Of a DNA stretch of 64,000 nucleotides, positions 10,937 through 23,128 are shown piece by piece. Under the pieces are notes generated by a model. It did no database searches and was not told the DNA's origin. It worked only from the letters and a program-made list of their open reading frames with translations. The stretch is from assembly GCF_036884655.1 (NCBI RefSeq), contig NC_088339.1, positions 32,889,501 through 32,953,500 of the forward strand, in the 5' to 3' direction. The stretch comes from Musa acuminata AAA Group (taxonomy: Eukaryota > Streptophyta > Magnoliopsida > Zingiberales > Musaceae). The position numbers were made by a program, and so were the translations under genes. The stretch's first letter is position 1. Each line of letters opens with the position of its first letter.

Positions 10937-12500
10937 TACTAGTCATAGGTGCCCAACAAGCCAATCACGTGAGTGATGACACATGTGACATGATACATAT
11001 TCTTTTTGCTTATTATATTTTTGATATCTTATAACTTTATATTGTTTGTTGTATATATGCAAATATATTGTGATGTCTATGAATTTGTGCAATGGGAATT
11101 GGATCATGATGAGATCACAATAATGAGACTGATTCACCTTTAAACATAGACCTTAAATAATCATAGTCATAGGTTACTCGAAAGGGACATCAAGATAACT
11201 AGATAAATTAGTGTACTGTATACCCATCTATATGATGGTGGTAGTTGGTCTCATAGCTGCTTATGTGGGGACACTAGGGCTACAGTGTAGGTGCTCATTG
11301 GAGAATGATCCATTCATGGAATGCTATATGGTTAATAATATCTCATTATCAAACAATGATTTTATTATTCCAGTGGTGCACCTGGTTCTTAGACTTGAGA
11401 CACCAAGAATATCCTGTTTACTCCACTCTTTAATATCGGACTTATAGGCTTTGAAAATTCAGATCTAGCACAACTAGTTATCGGGAGTGATAATTAACTT
11501 TACGAGGATTATTGAGTGTCAAATAGAGAATCATCTACTCTCGGTGTCATGAGAGGAATATCTCATGTATTCTTGCTCAAACAAATCACTAGCCAGGGTT
11601 ATTTGGATTGAGAGAGAAAGAGTACTTCAGGAGAATTCGATTAGAACGAGACTCGAGCATAAATATTATGGGTTTGACTGTACTATGCTCGGTATATGGT
11701 CTTTGAGATATTAGATGCATGAGAGACTATAGTTATACGGTAATTAAGGACAGATAGGTCCAAAGGATTGGATTTTTCTATATTATCTAGGGACTACGGC
11801 GTAGTAGTCTAATATGTCTGTAGTCGACGAGTTGAGTGAATTATTATGAAGATAATAATTTATTGAGTCAAAAGGAATTATGACATGTGTGACTCATGGT
11901 CAGCTCGATATTGAGCTTAGAGGGTGTCACACATATGGTAGGCATTGCGACGAGTAAAGGTTCAGATATGAGATTTTCGTCGGAGCCCCGATTTTATTAG
12001 ATATCCAATAAGTCCCTTAATTATTAGATCTTATGGATGAGATCCAACGAACACCAATGAGAGCTTATTAGATAGAGATCTACTAATCTAAGAGGCTTAG
12101 GTAGTTGGATAGAGATCTAATACCCAATATGATAGGATTCATTAGGGTTAAGTTGATAGAGGGCCTCTATAAATAGGAGGAAACCAAATACCCATAGGCC
12201 AAATGATTTCTTAGTTGTCACCTCTTATTCTCCTCTCACTTTCTCCTCCTCATATAACAAGTATGGAGTTTTAGGCAGCGATTAGAGGAGCATCATCGCA
12301 GCCTTGCTGTGTGGATCACCGCTAGAAAGGAGGGCACTTGACCTCCTTCATCCTCTCCTATAGATCTGTAGGGATTCAGTGATATACGACATCCTTCATT
12401 CTCGCACGACGACGAACATCTTTTTAAGAAATTTGGTGATTTTTGTTTTTTGTCCTTCCACTACGTATGTGATGTCGCCCCTAGACTTCCCTACAAGCAC
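10932..12500 (+). mobile_element. Probable solo LTR inserted in the 75-bp minisatellite
   Basis: Removing 10,937-12,500 joins 25 bp of a repeat unit to the missing 50 bp and restores an exact 75-bp unit. The inserted segment (10,937-12,495) ends in CA, and its flanks GGCAC and AGCAC form a 4/5 match expected of a 5-bp target-site duplication. It starts TA rather than TG, possibly by mutation. An LTR-type promoter is visible: TATAAATA near 12,179, about 315 bp from the end. There is no internal coding region, hence the solo-LTR call. Confidence 0.65.
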
Positions 12501-13020
12501 ATCGAGTATCTTTAGACACTCATCCTTATAGGGGTGCACTAGTACCATTGAGATGCTTACCCTTGAGGAGGGTACATCAGGCATCTTTGTATGCTTACCC
12601 CCGTAGGGGTGCGTTAATACTATTGAGATTCTCACCATCGAAAAGGACACATTGGCCATCTTTGGATACTTACTCATGTTGAAGCATGTTAGTGTTGTTG
12701 AGATGCTCACTCTCAAGGAAGGTACATCAAGTATTTTTAAACGCTCACCCTCGTAAGGGTGCATCGGTATTATTGAGATGCTCACCCTTGAGGAGGTTAC
12801 ATTAGGTATCTTCAGACGCTCACTCCCATAGAGGTGCATTAGTATCATTGAGATGCTTATCCCAAGGAGGTCACATTAAACATCTTTAAATGTTTACCCC
12901 AATAGAGGCATATCTAGTGACATTGAGATACTCACCCTCTAGTGGAGCGTATTGGGAATATTTGGATACTCATTCTTGTAGGAGGGGCGTGTCGGTACCG
13001 TTGAGATGCTCACTCTAGAG
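12501..13020. repeat. Minisatellite, 75-bp unit, right part
   Basis: The AGATGC-type anchor occurs at 12,551, 12,626, 12,701, 12,776, 12,851 and 12,926 (exact 75-bp period), then 13,004 (78 bp, an in-phase 3-bp change). The minus-strand open frame 12,396-12,848 has a matching 25-residue period. It is an artefact of the array rather than a supported gene. Confidence 0.85.
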
Positions 13021-14030
13021 TGTCTTAGATAATATCATTGATGGTCTCTCTATTAATGACTAGAAGAGTTAGGAAAGCCTAAGCCTCATTATAAAGATCT
13101 ATACGAGGAGTAACAAATAAGCATTGATTATACCTCGAATCTCGTTTGTGAATCAAGTAACAAAATCTAAGAGCATCTCTTTCTCACTCTACTGAAGTCC
13201 CAAGAGGGTTATTGTCGAATGCTAAGGGCATGCATTTCCAATGAAATGTTGCTCAAACTCTCTTTTGCTAATTGGCCGAACGAGCTATTCAAGAATGGCT
13301 TCAAATAGGCGTATCACTCTTGCGTTGGGCCTCGGAAGGTGTGATACATCATAGCATCTATTGTATTATATAAGAATATCTTAGCACAAAAGGTTACAAT
13401 GTATTAGATTGGGTCAACACAGTTATCAAATATCTATAAGATTGGGAGTTAAAAGTTAGCAGGGATAAGCTCTTCTAAGATCTTTTGAATAAATGATAAC
13501 CGACCTAAGTTGAGGTCGGTTAAGTCTTCTCCCTTAGACAGTTGAAACTCTCAATGCATGTCATCCAGATGCTAATGTATTTACTGTAGTTGCACCCGAA
13601 GAGTGTCTTCCATGCTGTATATGGAGTGTGCCTAGGGCTCTGGTAAGATGGATCAAGAATAGTATGGTTCGAGAATAGTCTAGGATAAGCTTTTATACTA
13701 GGTAAAAAGAAGATAAAATATTTTTAAAAATAATCTCATAGGGATAGCTCCTAATAACTCAGCTTGAACTCTTGTCCATATAAATAACAAGGAAGGAGTA
13801 GGTAATTTGTAATCGTCTATTATGGACTTATGTCCAAGAGGACTAATATTGTTTTTCATATACTAATTTAATTATCATGTGTAAACTATATGTCAGAATG
13901 ATCCATAACATTATCTCTATCTGACTAATCTGACCAAATATCTTAATCTTAAAACCCTCAATTTATTTAAAATATGGTTATATTATTTTTTATTTTTAAA
14001 ACATATTTTCTCTCTCTGTCTCTTCATTAT
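13021..14030. other. Intergenic, decayed repeat
   Basis: No intact frame. The sequence is intermediate in GC with no simple repeats, likely degenerate retrotransposon. I could not assign a protein domain. Confidence 0.45.
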
Positions 14031-14598
14031 TGTTGCACATAGTTTGCTTTAAATGCAAAGACGCCAGAGTGTCCGTTACGGCAACAGGACACCACCTCCG
14101 TGCCGTCGCCAAGGGACGAAAGGGCTGCGAGCACGCGCCACGCGTCCGGCACACAAACCGTTCCCCACGCGACACGCCCCGCGCCGACCCTCGCTACCCT
14201 CCAAACCCCCAACAAAACCGTCAATCCGCCGCCCGGCACGAACCTCCACGCACCTGCCCGCCCCCCACGGTCGAGCCCAAACACCCGATCCGGTAAATTT
14301 CTCCAGCAGGCGATCCAACGGCCAGAGCCCAGCGCGACGTGTCCCGACTCGTTGCATGTCTGCCGTCCACGTTCCCCGTACCTTCGACGGGAGGTCGCTG
14401 GGCTTCCACCCGCGGGCCCCGCGAAGGCAGACGAGATCTAACGTTGCATCGCGATCCGACGGCGGGGGCGGCTCCTCGCCTGCGGCCTCCAGGTGTTACG
14501 TTCATATTTAAACGCGTCAAGCAGCTGCGTCTTACGCTCGGCACATCACCACACGAAGTGTAACGGTCGACGACCCTCCGTTACCGCTATAAAACGGC
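14031..14598 (+). promoter_or_regulatory. PP2C promoter / 5' region
   Basis: A GC-rich block rises abruptly out of AT-rich sequence directly upstream of the PP2C ATG. ACGTGTC at 14,337-14,343 matches the ABA-response element core (ACGTGKC), fitting a clade-A PP2C that is itself ABA-induced. Two TATA candidates are visible: TATTTAAA at 14,505-14,512, about 90 bp before the first ATG, and TATAAAA at 14,588-14,594, only 4 bp before it. Overlapping GC-rich frames here are shadows. Confidence 0.5.
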
Positions 14599-17500
14599 AT
14601 GGCGAGCGCTACCATCTCACCTGTAGCACCACCACCACCAGCAGTTGCGCCGCTTCCACTGCAGGCGTCGCGGTTGGAGCCGGAGGGGCCTCGTCGCCAA
14701 GGTTTCCTCATGGAAGCGCCTCCCCGCGACGATAACAATGACAACGCCAACCACCACCCTATTCTCTCAATCCGCCGCGGGTATCGGCGCCGCCACTGCC
14801 TCCCCCACAACCCCGACCCGGCCAAGCGCATCCGCCGCGCCGAGGGGGAGAGCTCCCGATCCGCCTCCGGCACCGACCCGCTCCCCCAGGATGACGGCTC
14901 CGGGAAGATCGACGAGAAGAACGCCACCGACGCCCCGCCGCTGCGCCGCGCGAGTTGCCTGCAATCCCTGGCGCACGGGTCAATGTCGGTGCTGGGGAGG
15001 CGGAGGGACATGGAGGACGCGGTGACGGAGGTAACGGGTCTCGCCGTGACGGCGGCGGGGGCGGGCGGGTACGCGTACTTCGCGGTGTACGACGGGCACG
15101 GGGGGGCGATGGTGGCGCGGGCGTGCCGCGACAGGCTGCACGTGGCGGTGGCGGAGGAGGTGTGGCGGCGGGGTGCCGCGGGCGAGGGGGACGGACCCGA
15201 GATGTGGAGGCGGGCGCTTGAGGCGGGGTTCGCGAGGGTGGACGCCGAGGTGATGGAGGCCGCCCGGGCGATGAAGAAGGGGATGGTGGGCTCAACGGCG
15301 GTGGTGGCGGTGGTTGCCGAGAAGTGGATCGTGGTGGCCAACTGCGGCGACTCAAGGGCGGTGCTCTCCCGCGGCGGGGTAGCCGTGCCACTGTCAATCG
15401 ATCACAAGGTCTAATTCCTATCTTGGTTTTATCCACACTTTGAAAGTCTTCCCTTCTATTTTATTCTCTCATCATTTAAGAATAATAGCTTCCTTCGTTT
15501 CCTATATTAAACTACTATGGTATGTTCTGTTCCTTGTCTTCTACTTGAAGCTTTGGTGGTACAAATTAGAGATTTTTCTCATGCAATATTTTAGATTTTC
15601 TTCATATATAGATCGACATGTTAGGATTGGTCCACTTTGCACATACAAATACTTTAGTTTCTTAAATATTCATGGTACTGTCAAGTAATTATTGTGGTTA
15701 TCTTTTTTTTGCTTCCCTTAGGATTAAGTTCATGTTGTTCCTGAAAGTGCCCTTGTGTGACATGATATCAGAAAGTATTTGTTTCTGTGGTCCCTTTCCT
15801 ATAGGGAGGTATACTGTGGCTCTTGGGAAGTGGTCAAGGGTGACAGACTGCATGCTTGTTGAGATGGAATCCATGAAGAGATGATTATAGAGAATGGGGT
15901 TGAGAACCTCCAAGTAGGAATTTAAGAGATCTCACACAAATGAGGCAGAAATGTTGACTTTTCCTTTTTCTTTCTGAAAAGAAAGGGATTAGTTAATTGA
16001 AATCAAACAATAAGGTGACTTTTCAGTCTGCAATTGTAAAAGAAAAAATTTGTAGGAAAATCTGATCCTTAATATGGTCGATGTTCTGCGAGTTGTCATG
16101 CAAGGTTTAGGGATTCTAGCTAGCTTATCAAGATTCTCTTCATGGGTGATTTACTTCTTTTGTACAGACACAAAGAAAATTTCGCAAGGTGGAAAATGGT
16201 GCTAAAAGATTTGGCAAGTCTCCATGTCAACTTGTTTTATTTTGTAAGCTGAAGTGCTAGAAAAGAAACAAAGTTCAGGAAAGAGAGTCTTTAGTTTAAG
16301 TGTTTGATTTTCAATCAAATCAAAAGTGAACAAAAAAAATGTGGCAATCCACGATTGGATTCCCGAAAGGAGAGAAAGGAAGTTTGACAGCAATTGGTTT
16401 AAATTACTTGCCTAATATATAATGGATTACACATTGAAAATGTGGAAGTAGAAGTTCAATTATAAAAGAAGAAGAAATTGACAAAATGACAGTTTGTTCA
16501 GATAATTCTTGCAATTTTAAGGATTGATGAAAGTTTAAATCATGGAGGCAGATATATCCCATAAACAAGGGAAAGAATGACAAAGAATTTCAATTTAAGT
16601 CAGCGCATGTAATCTAATCATTTTATGAACAGATTGTTGTGGATGTGGCATTAGATAAATTTGTTTTATATAGCTATAAGAATATTTCCATTATATTACT
16701 TTCATTTTTTGCCGTCTCAAACCTGCATATCATCTTTAGTGAGCTTCCAGCACGAAACGAAGGTAAGATAACAAGAACTAATTAACCGTTGATGCAAGAA
16801 TCAGTAATTTGCATGGGAATCTTCATGCTGAAATAATTTTTGCATGTGCATGTATATCCAACATGGTCATGATAATTTCTGCCATTCTATTTTACAGAGA
16901 GTTTATTTCTTTCCAATTTTTCAGATTAACCACAATCGAAACTTTTGATGATTCCTTTGGTACTATTTTGAACAATCATTTTTCTATCTTGTGGCTATTT
17001 ATTATGTTACCCTTCTTCAGACTCTATGTTCAAGTCATTAAGTGTGCTCTCAGTTTCACGCATATTAGTGATCAATCATGTAACATCTGTGTGTTTGTTG
17101 TATTTCAAGGATGTAATATGCCTTGATCGATTCCATTATTAATGGATCTGCCTCATCATGTGGGAACCAACTATAATTATTAATAAAATAGGCTGCACAA
17201 TCAAATGCAGGTGTAGTTGATCATCAAATTAATGGAACGTGAGGCTATGCTACAAGGATTGTTTTTATTGCCTCACTCATAGCATAATGTTTCAAGGTAT
17301 CTTTTGAAATTGCCATTAGTGAGTTTTCATAATAGATTCAAGAACTACAAATGATGCAACTTGAGCTTGAAGGATGGCAAAATTTTTCTATAGATACAAG
17401 CCCATAACTTGAGTAAAACTGGCCTAGAATCATGTATCGAAAAATACTTGAAACCGAGTTATTGGCTTAGCCTATCAAGCTATGTGGTTTTAGTTACTAT

Positions 17501-19156
17501 CAATGTGGACCTAATACTATATACGTGTAGTGAGTGAGACCAAGTAGAAAAGAGTTGTGTGGATGGTATAAGAGGCATATCATAGTATGGAATCACCTGG
17601 GCCTTTTGTATACATGAATGATTATTGACTATCATCTGAATGAGAAAGATTGTGAGACTGTTATTGTCCCGTATTATGAGTGAGAGGTTTCGGGCTCGAT
17701 GGTTATAGTGTTACTAACTTAAGCCTTATACAGTCAAGTCATTTGATTTTTGGCCCGTTATGTCTAAAGTTCTTGGATTAGTAGGTTTACTGAAATGGGC
17801 AGTAGTTACGTGGTGTTATGATTATTTTCTTCTCAAATCAGTATATACTAAAGATGCTGCTTCTCAAATCAGTTATTACTAAAGATACATTCTTTCACAC
17901 TTTATGCTTGGGGCTGATGCCAATACCCAAATCCATGTGCATGTTGGTGGAAGTATGCTACCATGTCTGTGGACGAGGATCTCAAATGGAAGAATCAATG
18001 TATGCCAATGATTTATTCAAAAATGGTAATCACCAGGCATAGGAAATATCAATTTTCCCATTAAATCTCTTCTTTGTTGTATTTAGCACCTATAAATTTT
18101 TTTTGATGATTTTCCTTTTCTTTTATTTTCTTGCATCAATTTTTCATTAGTTAATCTATAACTTGATAATTCATATTTGTATGCAGTTAAGTCAATACTA
18201 ATGAATGAACTTGTTCCTACACAGCCTGACAGGCCCGATGAGCTCAGGCGAGTAGAAGCTCTAGGAGGGAGAATCCTCTGTTGGGACTGTCCTCGTGTCC
18301 TAGGAGTACTATCCACTTCTAGGTCCTTTGGTATGTACATGTTCATACTTGATCGATGACAAAGGTAAATACAATCATTCAATTACTTCGTTTAGAATAT
18401 AAAAGCTAATGTTCAGCCATGACAAAATTGGATAAATGAGTTCCCATTGATCATGGTCGTTCCTTAGAAAATAGAGGGAATAAGTCTTTCTCTTTTTGAG
18501 TATTGAGCGAGGAAAATCTACAACATGAAACCAGTTATAAAAGAGACCAGACGCGAATTCTGGAGTCTTCGTTTATAGGCTTATCAAAATACTACTATGA
18601 CAACAAATCAACTGCTTTACAACAGTTAGCAGAATCCAAATTATAGAACAACTCTTCATCTTTTTTATTATATGCCATCCCAAATATTGAATGATTAGCT
18701 TTTGAAATTGCAAGGCACTTAGGTTATCAGTGTTGTCAAGTCTCTTCATTACTATTTCTTCTATGACTGGCGTATCTATATTTCTGAATCGATGGCTTCT
18801 CTGTCACTTGAGTCACAGTAAGTTTATTTCAACTCATCAAATTCTGGCTTTCTCAATCCCGAACTACAGGGGATTACCTTCTGAAGCCATACGTCAGCTC
18901 GGATCCTGAACTTACGGTGACTGGTCGCACCGAGAAGGATGAGTTCCTGATACTAGCAAGCGATGGGCTGTGGGATGTCATATCGAGCGAGATGGCATGC
19001 AGGGTGATCGGGAAATGCCTCGAGGTCTTGGCATCCGATGGTTACCCATGTGGAGTGTCTAATTCTGCTGCTAAAGAAGCAGCTGCTGTGTTGGTCAGGC
19101 TTGCCATTTCTCGGGGCAGCGTAGACAACATCAGTGTGGTGGTGGTAAAGTTCTAA
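14599..19156 (+). CDS. Protein phosphatase 2C, clade A type (ABA co-receptor-like)
   Basis: Ser/Thr phosphatase of the PPM family; clade-A members dephosphorylate SnRK2 kinases and are inhibited by PYR/PYL-ABA. Exons are 14,599-15,408, 18,225-18,330 and 18,870-19,156 (400 aa). All junctions are GT-AG and keep frame. The N-terminus (1-110) is variable. The catalytic core has RRRDMED (134-140), YDGHGG (164-169), GDSRAVL (250-256), DHKPDRPDE (268-276), SRSFGD (302-307), SDGLWD (336-341) and DN (391-392). W290 sits where clade-A enzymes carry the ABA-sensing tryptophan (ABI1 W300). M38 (14,710) is an alternative start if the TATA at 14,588 is used. Intron 1 is 2.8 kb with nothing recognisable inside. 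The stop lies about 610 bp from the convergent nsLTP stop. Clade A is inferred from motifs; the subgroup (HAI/AHG versus ABI) is not resolved. Confidence 0.9.
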
Positions 19157-19769
19157 TGCTGGCATGGTGGTTGTCACCTCTGCATCAATGCAGATTTGCA
19201 TTCATAAATTTCAAGATGTGCCTTCTTTATAGCCTCTCTAATGCCATAAGAGTGTTTCATGTCTTAGTGTTTAGGTAAATGTAACATAGATGTTACGTGG
19301 TAAATGTATGAAAGCTTCAGTTTCTAGTCTGTTAGATGTATTGACAGAGGAAGCAATGTGTCTATAAAACCCTGTATTTTGTGCTGAGCTGCTTAATAAC
19401 ATGAATCAAATTTCTTGATTCATCAATTGAATTCCTGGGTCTTACTATCTTGTTCGAGATTGCTATGCTTATATAAAACCAATAAAATTGATGGGATGTA
19501 TCACAAAGCTTCTGGATTGAAGAGAGATTAATGTTGTTTTAATTGTAGATTGGTGGAAGATAGATTAGATCAATATTTAAATATCCTTGTATTTGTTGCG
19601 TGCATCTTTGGTAGTAGTAACGTATGTTTCCAGTGGAAAATGAAAAACAAACATCAAATAAAGTCCAGCCAAAAGTTCATTCACTATTATTCGATTTATT
19701 TCCCAACACAAAGAGACATGCATATAAATATCTCTTCCATCTCTCGGTCTCCTACACGTACTGTCCAAG

Positions 19770-20359
19770 TCATGCAATCCTGCGAAAAACACACAACAAT
19801 AATATATCAATTCAAAGTCAATATAAAACTTTTACCTCTCTATACATAATGTTTCTCTCAAGGAAACTTTATAATTTTCAGAAAATATGCAATCGCTTAA
19901 TCTTTCTCGAACACAAAACTAAGTGTAAATTTACGACGACTACTTAATCGTTTGCTTGCATGAAATAACAGTAATCGAGCATGCAGCGGAGAGAAACAGA
20001 GAAACGGGTTCTTACTTGGAGCAGTCAAAGCTGAGGCTGGTGGGGATGACGTTGGTGGAGACGCCACAACCCCCCGCAAGGCCTTTGGCCTTTGACGAGT
20101 CGACAGAACCTCCGGCATCTTTGAGTTCTTGCACGAGGCATGCACAGATCGCCCGGCGGTCCTCCACCGTGGGTACCAGCTCCTTGATGTTCCTGACGGC
20201 GCTGCAACACTGGTGTGAGAGCGACGGGTCTTTCCCGGCCACGTACGGCACGCATTCACCGAACGCCGTCTGCGCTATCTCGCAGTCCGTGTGCGTGTAC
20301 GACGACGCCCTCAGCATGGCGGCCGCCAGAATCGCTACGAGCAACAAGAGACGAGCCAT
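19770..20359 (-). CDS. Type-1 nsLTP, copy 3 (parental copy)
   Basis: Exon 1 is 20,359-20,016 and exon 2 is 19,779-19,770, giving 117 aa. It has a signal peptide, eight cysteines (C26, C36, C51, C52, C72, C74, C98, C113) and the TVEDR pentapeptide, as in copy 1. The intron position one codon or so after the last cysteine is the usual one for nsLTP1 genes. The promoter is intact, with TATATA at 20,441-20,446. It is convergent with the PP2C gene, so 3' transcript overlap is possible in the 614-bp interval. Expected role: secreted lipid binding, with cuticle or defence functions in the family generally. Confidence 0.9.
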
Positions 20360-20440
20360 GCGCCTACAGAAGCAGCAGTACACTCGCACAAAGATGAACT
20401 GCGACGACTGCAACAAACCACGCAAGAAGGCAATGGCACA

Positions 20441-20446
20441 TATATA
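20441..20446 (-). promoter_or_regulatory. TATA box of nsLTP copy 3
   Basis: TATATA (palindromic) about 82 bp upstream of the ATG at 20,359. The 105-bp segment carrying it is the one deleted from copy 2. Confidence 0.6.
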
Positions 20447-20624
20447 GGAAAGAGAGACGAGGTAGAATGCCGTGATTAAATTGTTGTATGATAGAGGTTA
20501 ATCAGGCAATTACTGATTTGATGCAATTAAATCAAGACAAAGATTTCAAGCGAAAGTGCCATCTGACCAGAGACTTTGAATCCGATCGGATTTTGCATGA
20601 GTTATCTCGTGTCATCTAAAGTCA

Positions 20625-21645
20625 TAAATTTCAAAGCACAGAAATACATTTCAAAGCAAAGGAAGATAATATTTTTCTTTTTTAACTCTATTTTTCTTTT
20701 TTAAAATATAAAAATACATCCTAAATAGGGAAGAAAGGGGATGGACTCTTTTTAAACTATTTGAACCCATATTTCAAATTTCGAATTACTAATTTGATCG
20801 TCGAAGGGGTCGGAGTGAGGAACAAACCCACCACACCGGGGCCCTACGCCTGCTATGAACAAACCCGCTACGATGAACAAACAAAAATTACTACAAACAA
20901 AACCATGAAACTCAACTTCAATAGAGCCAAACGATCAAACGATGTGCCTCAAATTCTTTACCAGAGCCCTAAAGCATATCTTCTGGGGGGATAAATGATA
21001 GAAAATTTACTAACAACTGACACACAGTTGTCACATGTCATCCAAGTCATCTGCCTATGTGTACAAAGTTTCAAAGCAAAACAACATAAGCTTCCTTCTC
21101 GTTCATTATGACAAGAAAATCATTAACTTCTTTCTCTCTATTTATGATAAGGAAGGCAATCATAAACTTCTTTCTCTTCCTTTATGATAAGGAAGGATAT
21201 CACAAACTTTCTTCCTCTTATTCAAAGTATAAACTGGGAAGGAAGGGAACATACTCATTTTGAACTATTTTAACCTATATTTGGATCTTGGATTACTAAT
21301 TTGATCGTCGAAGGAGTCCGGAAACCCCCCCACCACTCCTCGCTTGTGCAGGCCCTCAACGCATTTAAGAAATACCTCAGAGTGAGGCCGAATGTTCTCG
21401 GGTATAGTCGAGATGCACATCGGGATGACTACGAGCTTCCTTCAGCAAACAAACTGTATCTTGGGACGATCACAGGATCGTCACCATGAGCCAACAGCAC
21501 ATTGGGAGTTCACTTGCCATCTCAACTCTTTGTTCGGGTCGTACCCTCACCCCTGAGTGAGTATCTCAGATAGATTTTCGTTAGGAGGATTGAACCAAGC
21601 TATGTTGCTCCTTAGCCAATGGCACCAAGATAATAATATTTTGAC
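20625..21645. mobile_element. ~1-kb insertion with a duplicated LTR-like block
   Basis: This segment interrupts the nsLTP upstream region, which is continuous in copies 2 and 4. It contains a block twice, about 490 bp apart: 20,725-20,820 and 21,232-21,320. The phrase CTAATTTGATCGTCGAAGG is shared, preceded by GGGAAG(A/G)AAGGG. GATCGTCG(A/G)AGG phrases are typical of the R-U5 part of plant LTRs, so these are probably nested or truncated LTR pieces. No clear target-site duplication was found. Copy 1 shares the first bases of the insertion. Confidence 0.5.
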
Positions 21646-22075
21646 TCATGTATCCCAATCGAACTATATTATTATGTATGATATTTTTTTATTTAATATT
21701 TTGGCAGACACATAATGAATTGATACTAACGTCAGAGTCATGACATTGATGTATGCGACTATAGAAACAATCAAAAGAGAAAAAAATATAATTAGAGAAA
21801 GATAAAAAGTTTAAATTTTCTTATATATGTTTCTTCCTCATCTTCTTATCTACACTGCTAAGAAACTGTCGATCTCATTTGTTATAACTATCTTTGCAAT
21901 ATTTGATAGCGTTGAAAATTCATATGTTATTATGCGGAGTTGTTTTTATCTGAAAATATAATATCATGATTAGTCTATCAGATGATTGTCTATTTGTTAC
22001 ACTATAATGTCAAACATCACATTGAAATTATAGTTTTGTAGATTTTGAAATTGAAGTGTTAAGAGGAAACCACAG

Positions 22076-23094
22076 GTCCGGATTATATAAATTGTATATT
22101 TTCAAAGATAATTCTGCAAAAGTCAGCCTCCAAAGTATCATAAACTTTCGATGTTTCAAAGAAAAAAAAAATACTCAAGATATACACATATATATATATA
22201 TATATGTATATGTATATGTAAATGTATATGTATATATATACATATATGTAAACAAAATTCATATATATAATAAGTTGCATGAATATATGGATTCAATTAT
22301 AAATAGGATCACATTATGCTTGTATTTATTACGTTGGGGTACAACTACATCATTATTATGATAAACAATGTCACAAGACATAATATTTTTTTCTCTACTT
22401 GGAGACATGATGATTGTATCATGCTCATGTCACTAAGAGACCAAAGGATTAGGGTTTAACAAGCCACCACAAATCTTGGAAAAAGGTTGACCATGGACTT
22501 GTGGCTACAATGGATAGGTGGCATAGTTAGATGTCTCCCATTTAGTACTACTAAACATGTACTTGGTCCGTTTGGGAGGTTAAATTCCGATCATTAGCTT
22601 AGAATAATAAATGGTTAAGAAACTAAGCTCGACACCCGAGCATGATTAAGTAACAATCTATTCATAAATCATGCTTAATCCAACATTTTCTCGTGCATAG
22701 CTTGGAGTAGATGCTTAATTATGCATGAGAAGGGGAAAGACATGAGTGCATGGCAGGGTTGGATACTTTTGAATTTATTAGGGTGTAGTGAGAGAATATT
22801 AGTCATATAAAAACAATTGATCAGTACTAGTCTACCCCTAGAATCCAAATAATGGAACATATTCTTCTTCTTCTCCTCTCATGGCTTTGTCGGCCTTGGC
22901 TCGTCTTGTTGCTAAATCATTGCCTAGTAATAATCATTCACTCATCTTTAATCACCCATATCGTGATAGGTGTCACTAAGTAAATAATTTTCTAAAATAT
23001 ATATTTTCAGTTCATCGGATGATTGTAATTAAATATGAACAAGTAGTGATTAATTTCGACAGAGGATGAAATGTAGCATTGATGTAAGGTTGCT

Positions 23095-23128
<34 letters not shown>

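Larger units (their letters stand above)
18523..22075 (+). repeat. Duplication unit copy 3 (parent locus)
   Basis: It shares PP2C intron 2/exon 3 and nsLTP with copies 1 and 2. It is attached to the complete PP2C gene, which makes it the likely source. Its nsLTP upstream region is split by about 1 kb (20,625-21,645) relative to copy 4. Upstream homology resumes at 21,646-22,075 and matches 4,560-4,935 and 51,440-51,850. Confidence 0.88.

Noticed and set aside
14532..15436. Long antisense and alternative frames over PP2C exon 1
   Set aside because: High GC removes stop codons; the sense frame carries all PP2C motifs.
22880..22975. Short frame starting MALSALARLVAKSL after a TC-rich leader
   Set aside because: About 32 codons, no continuation by a plausible exon found; too weak to call a gene.
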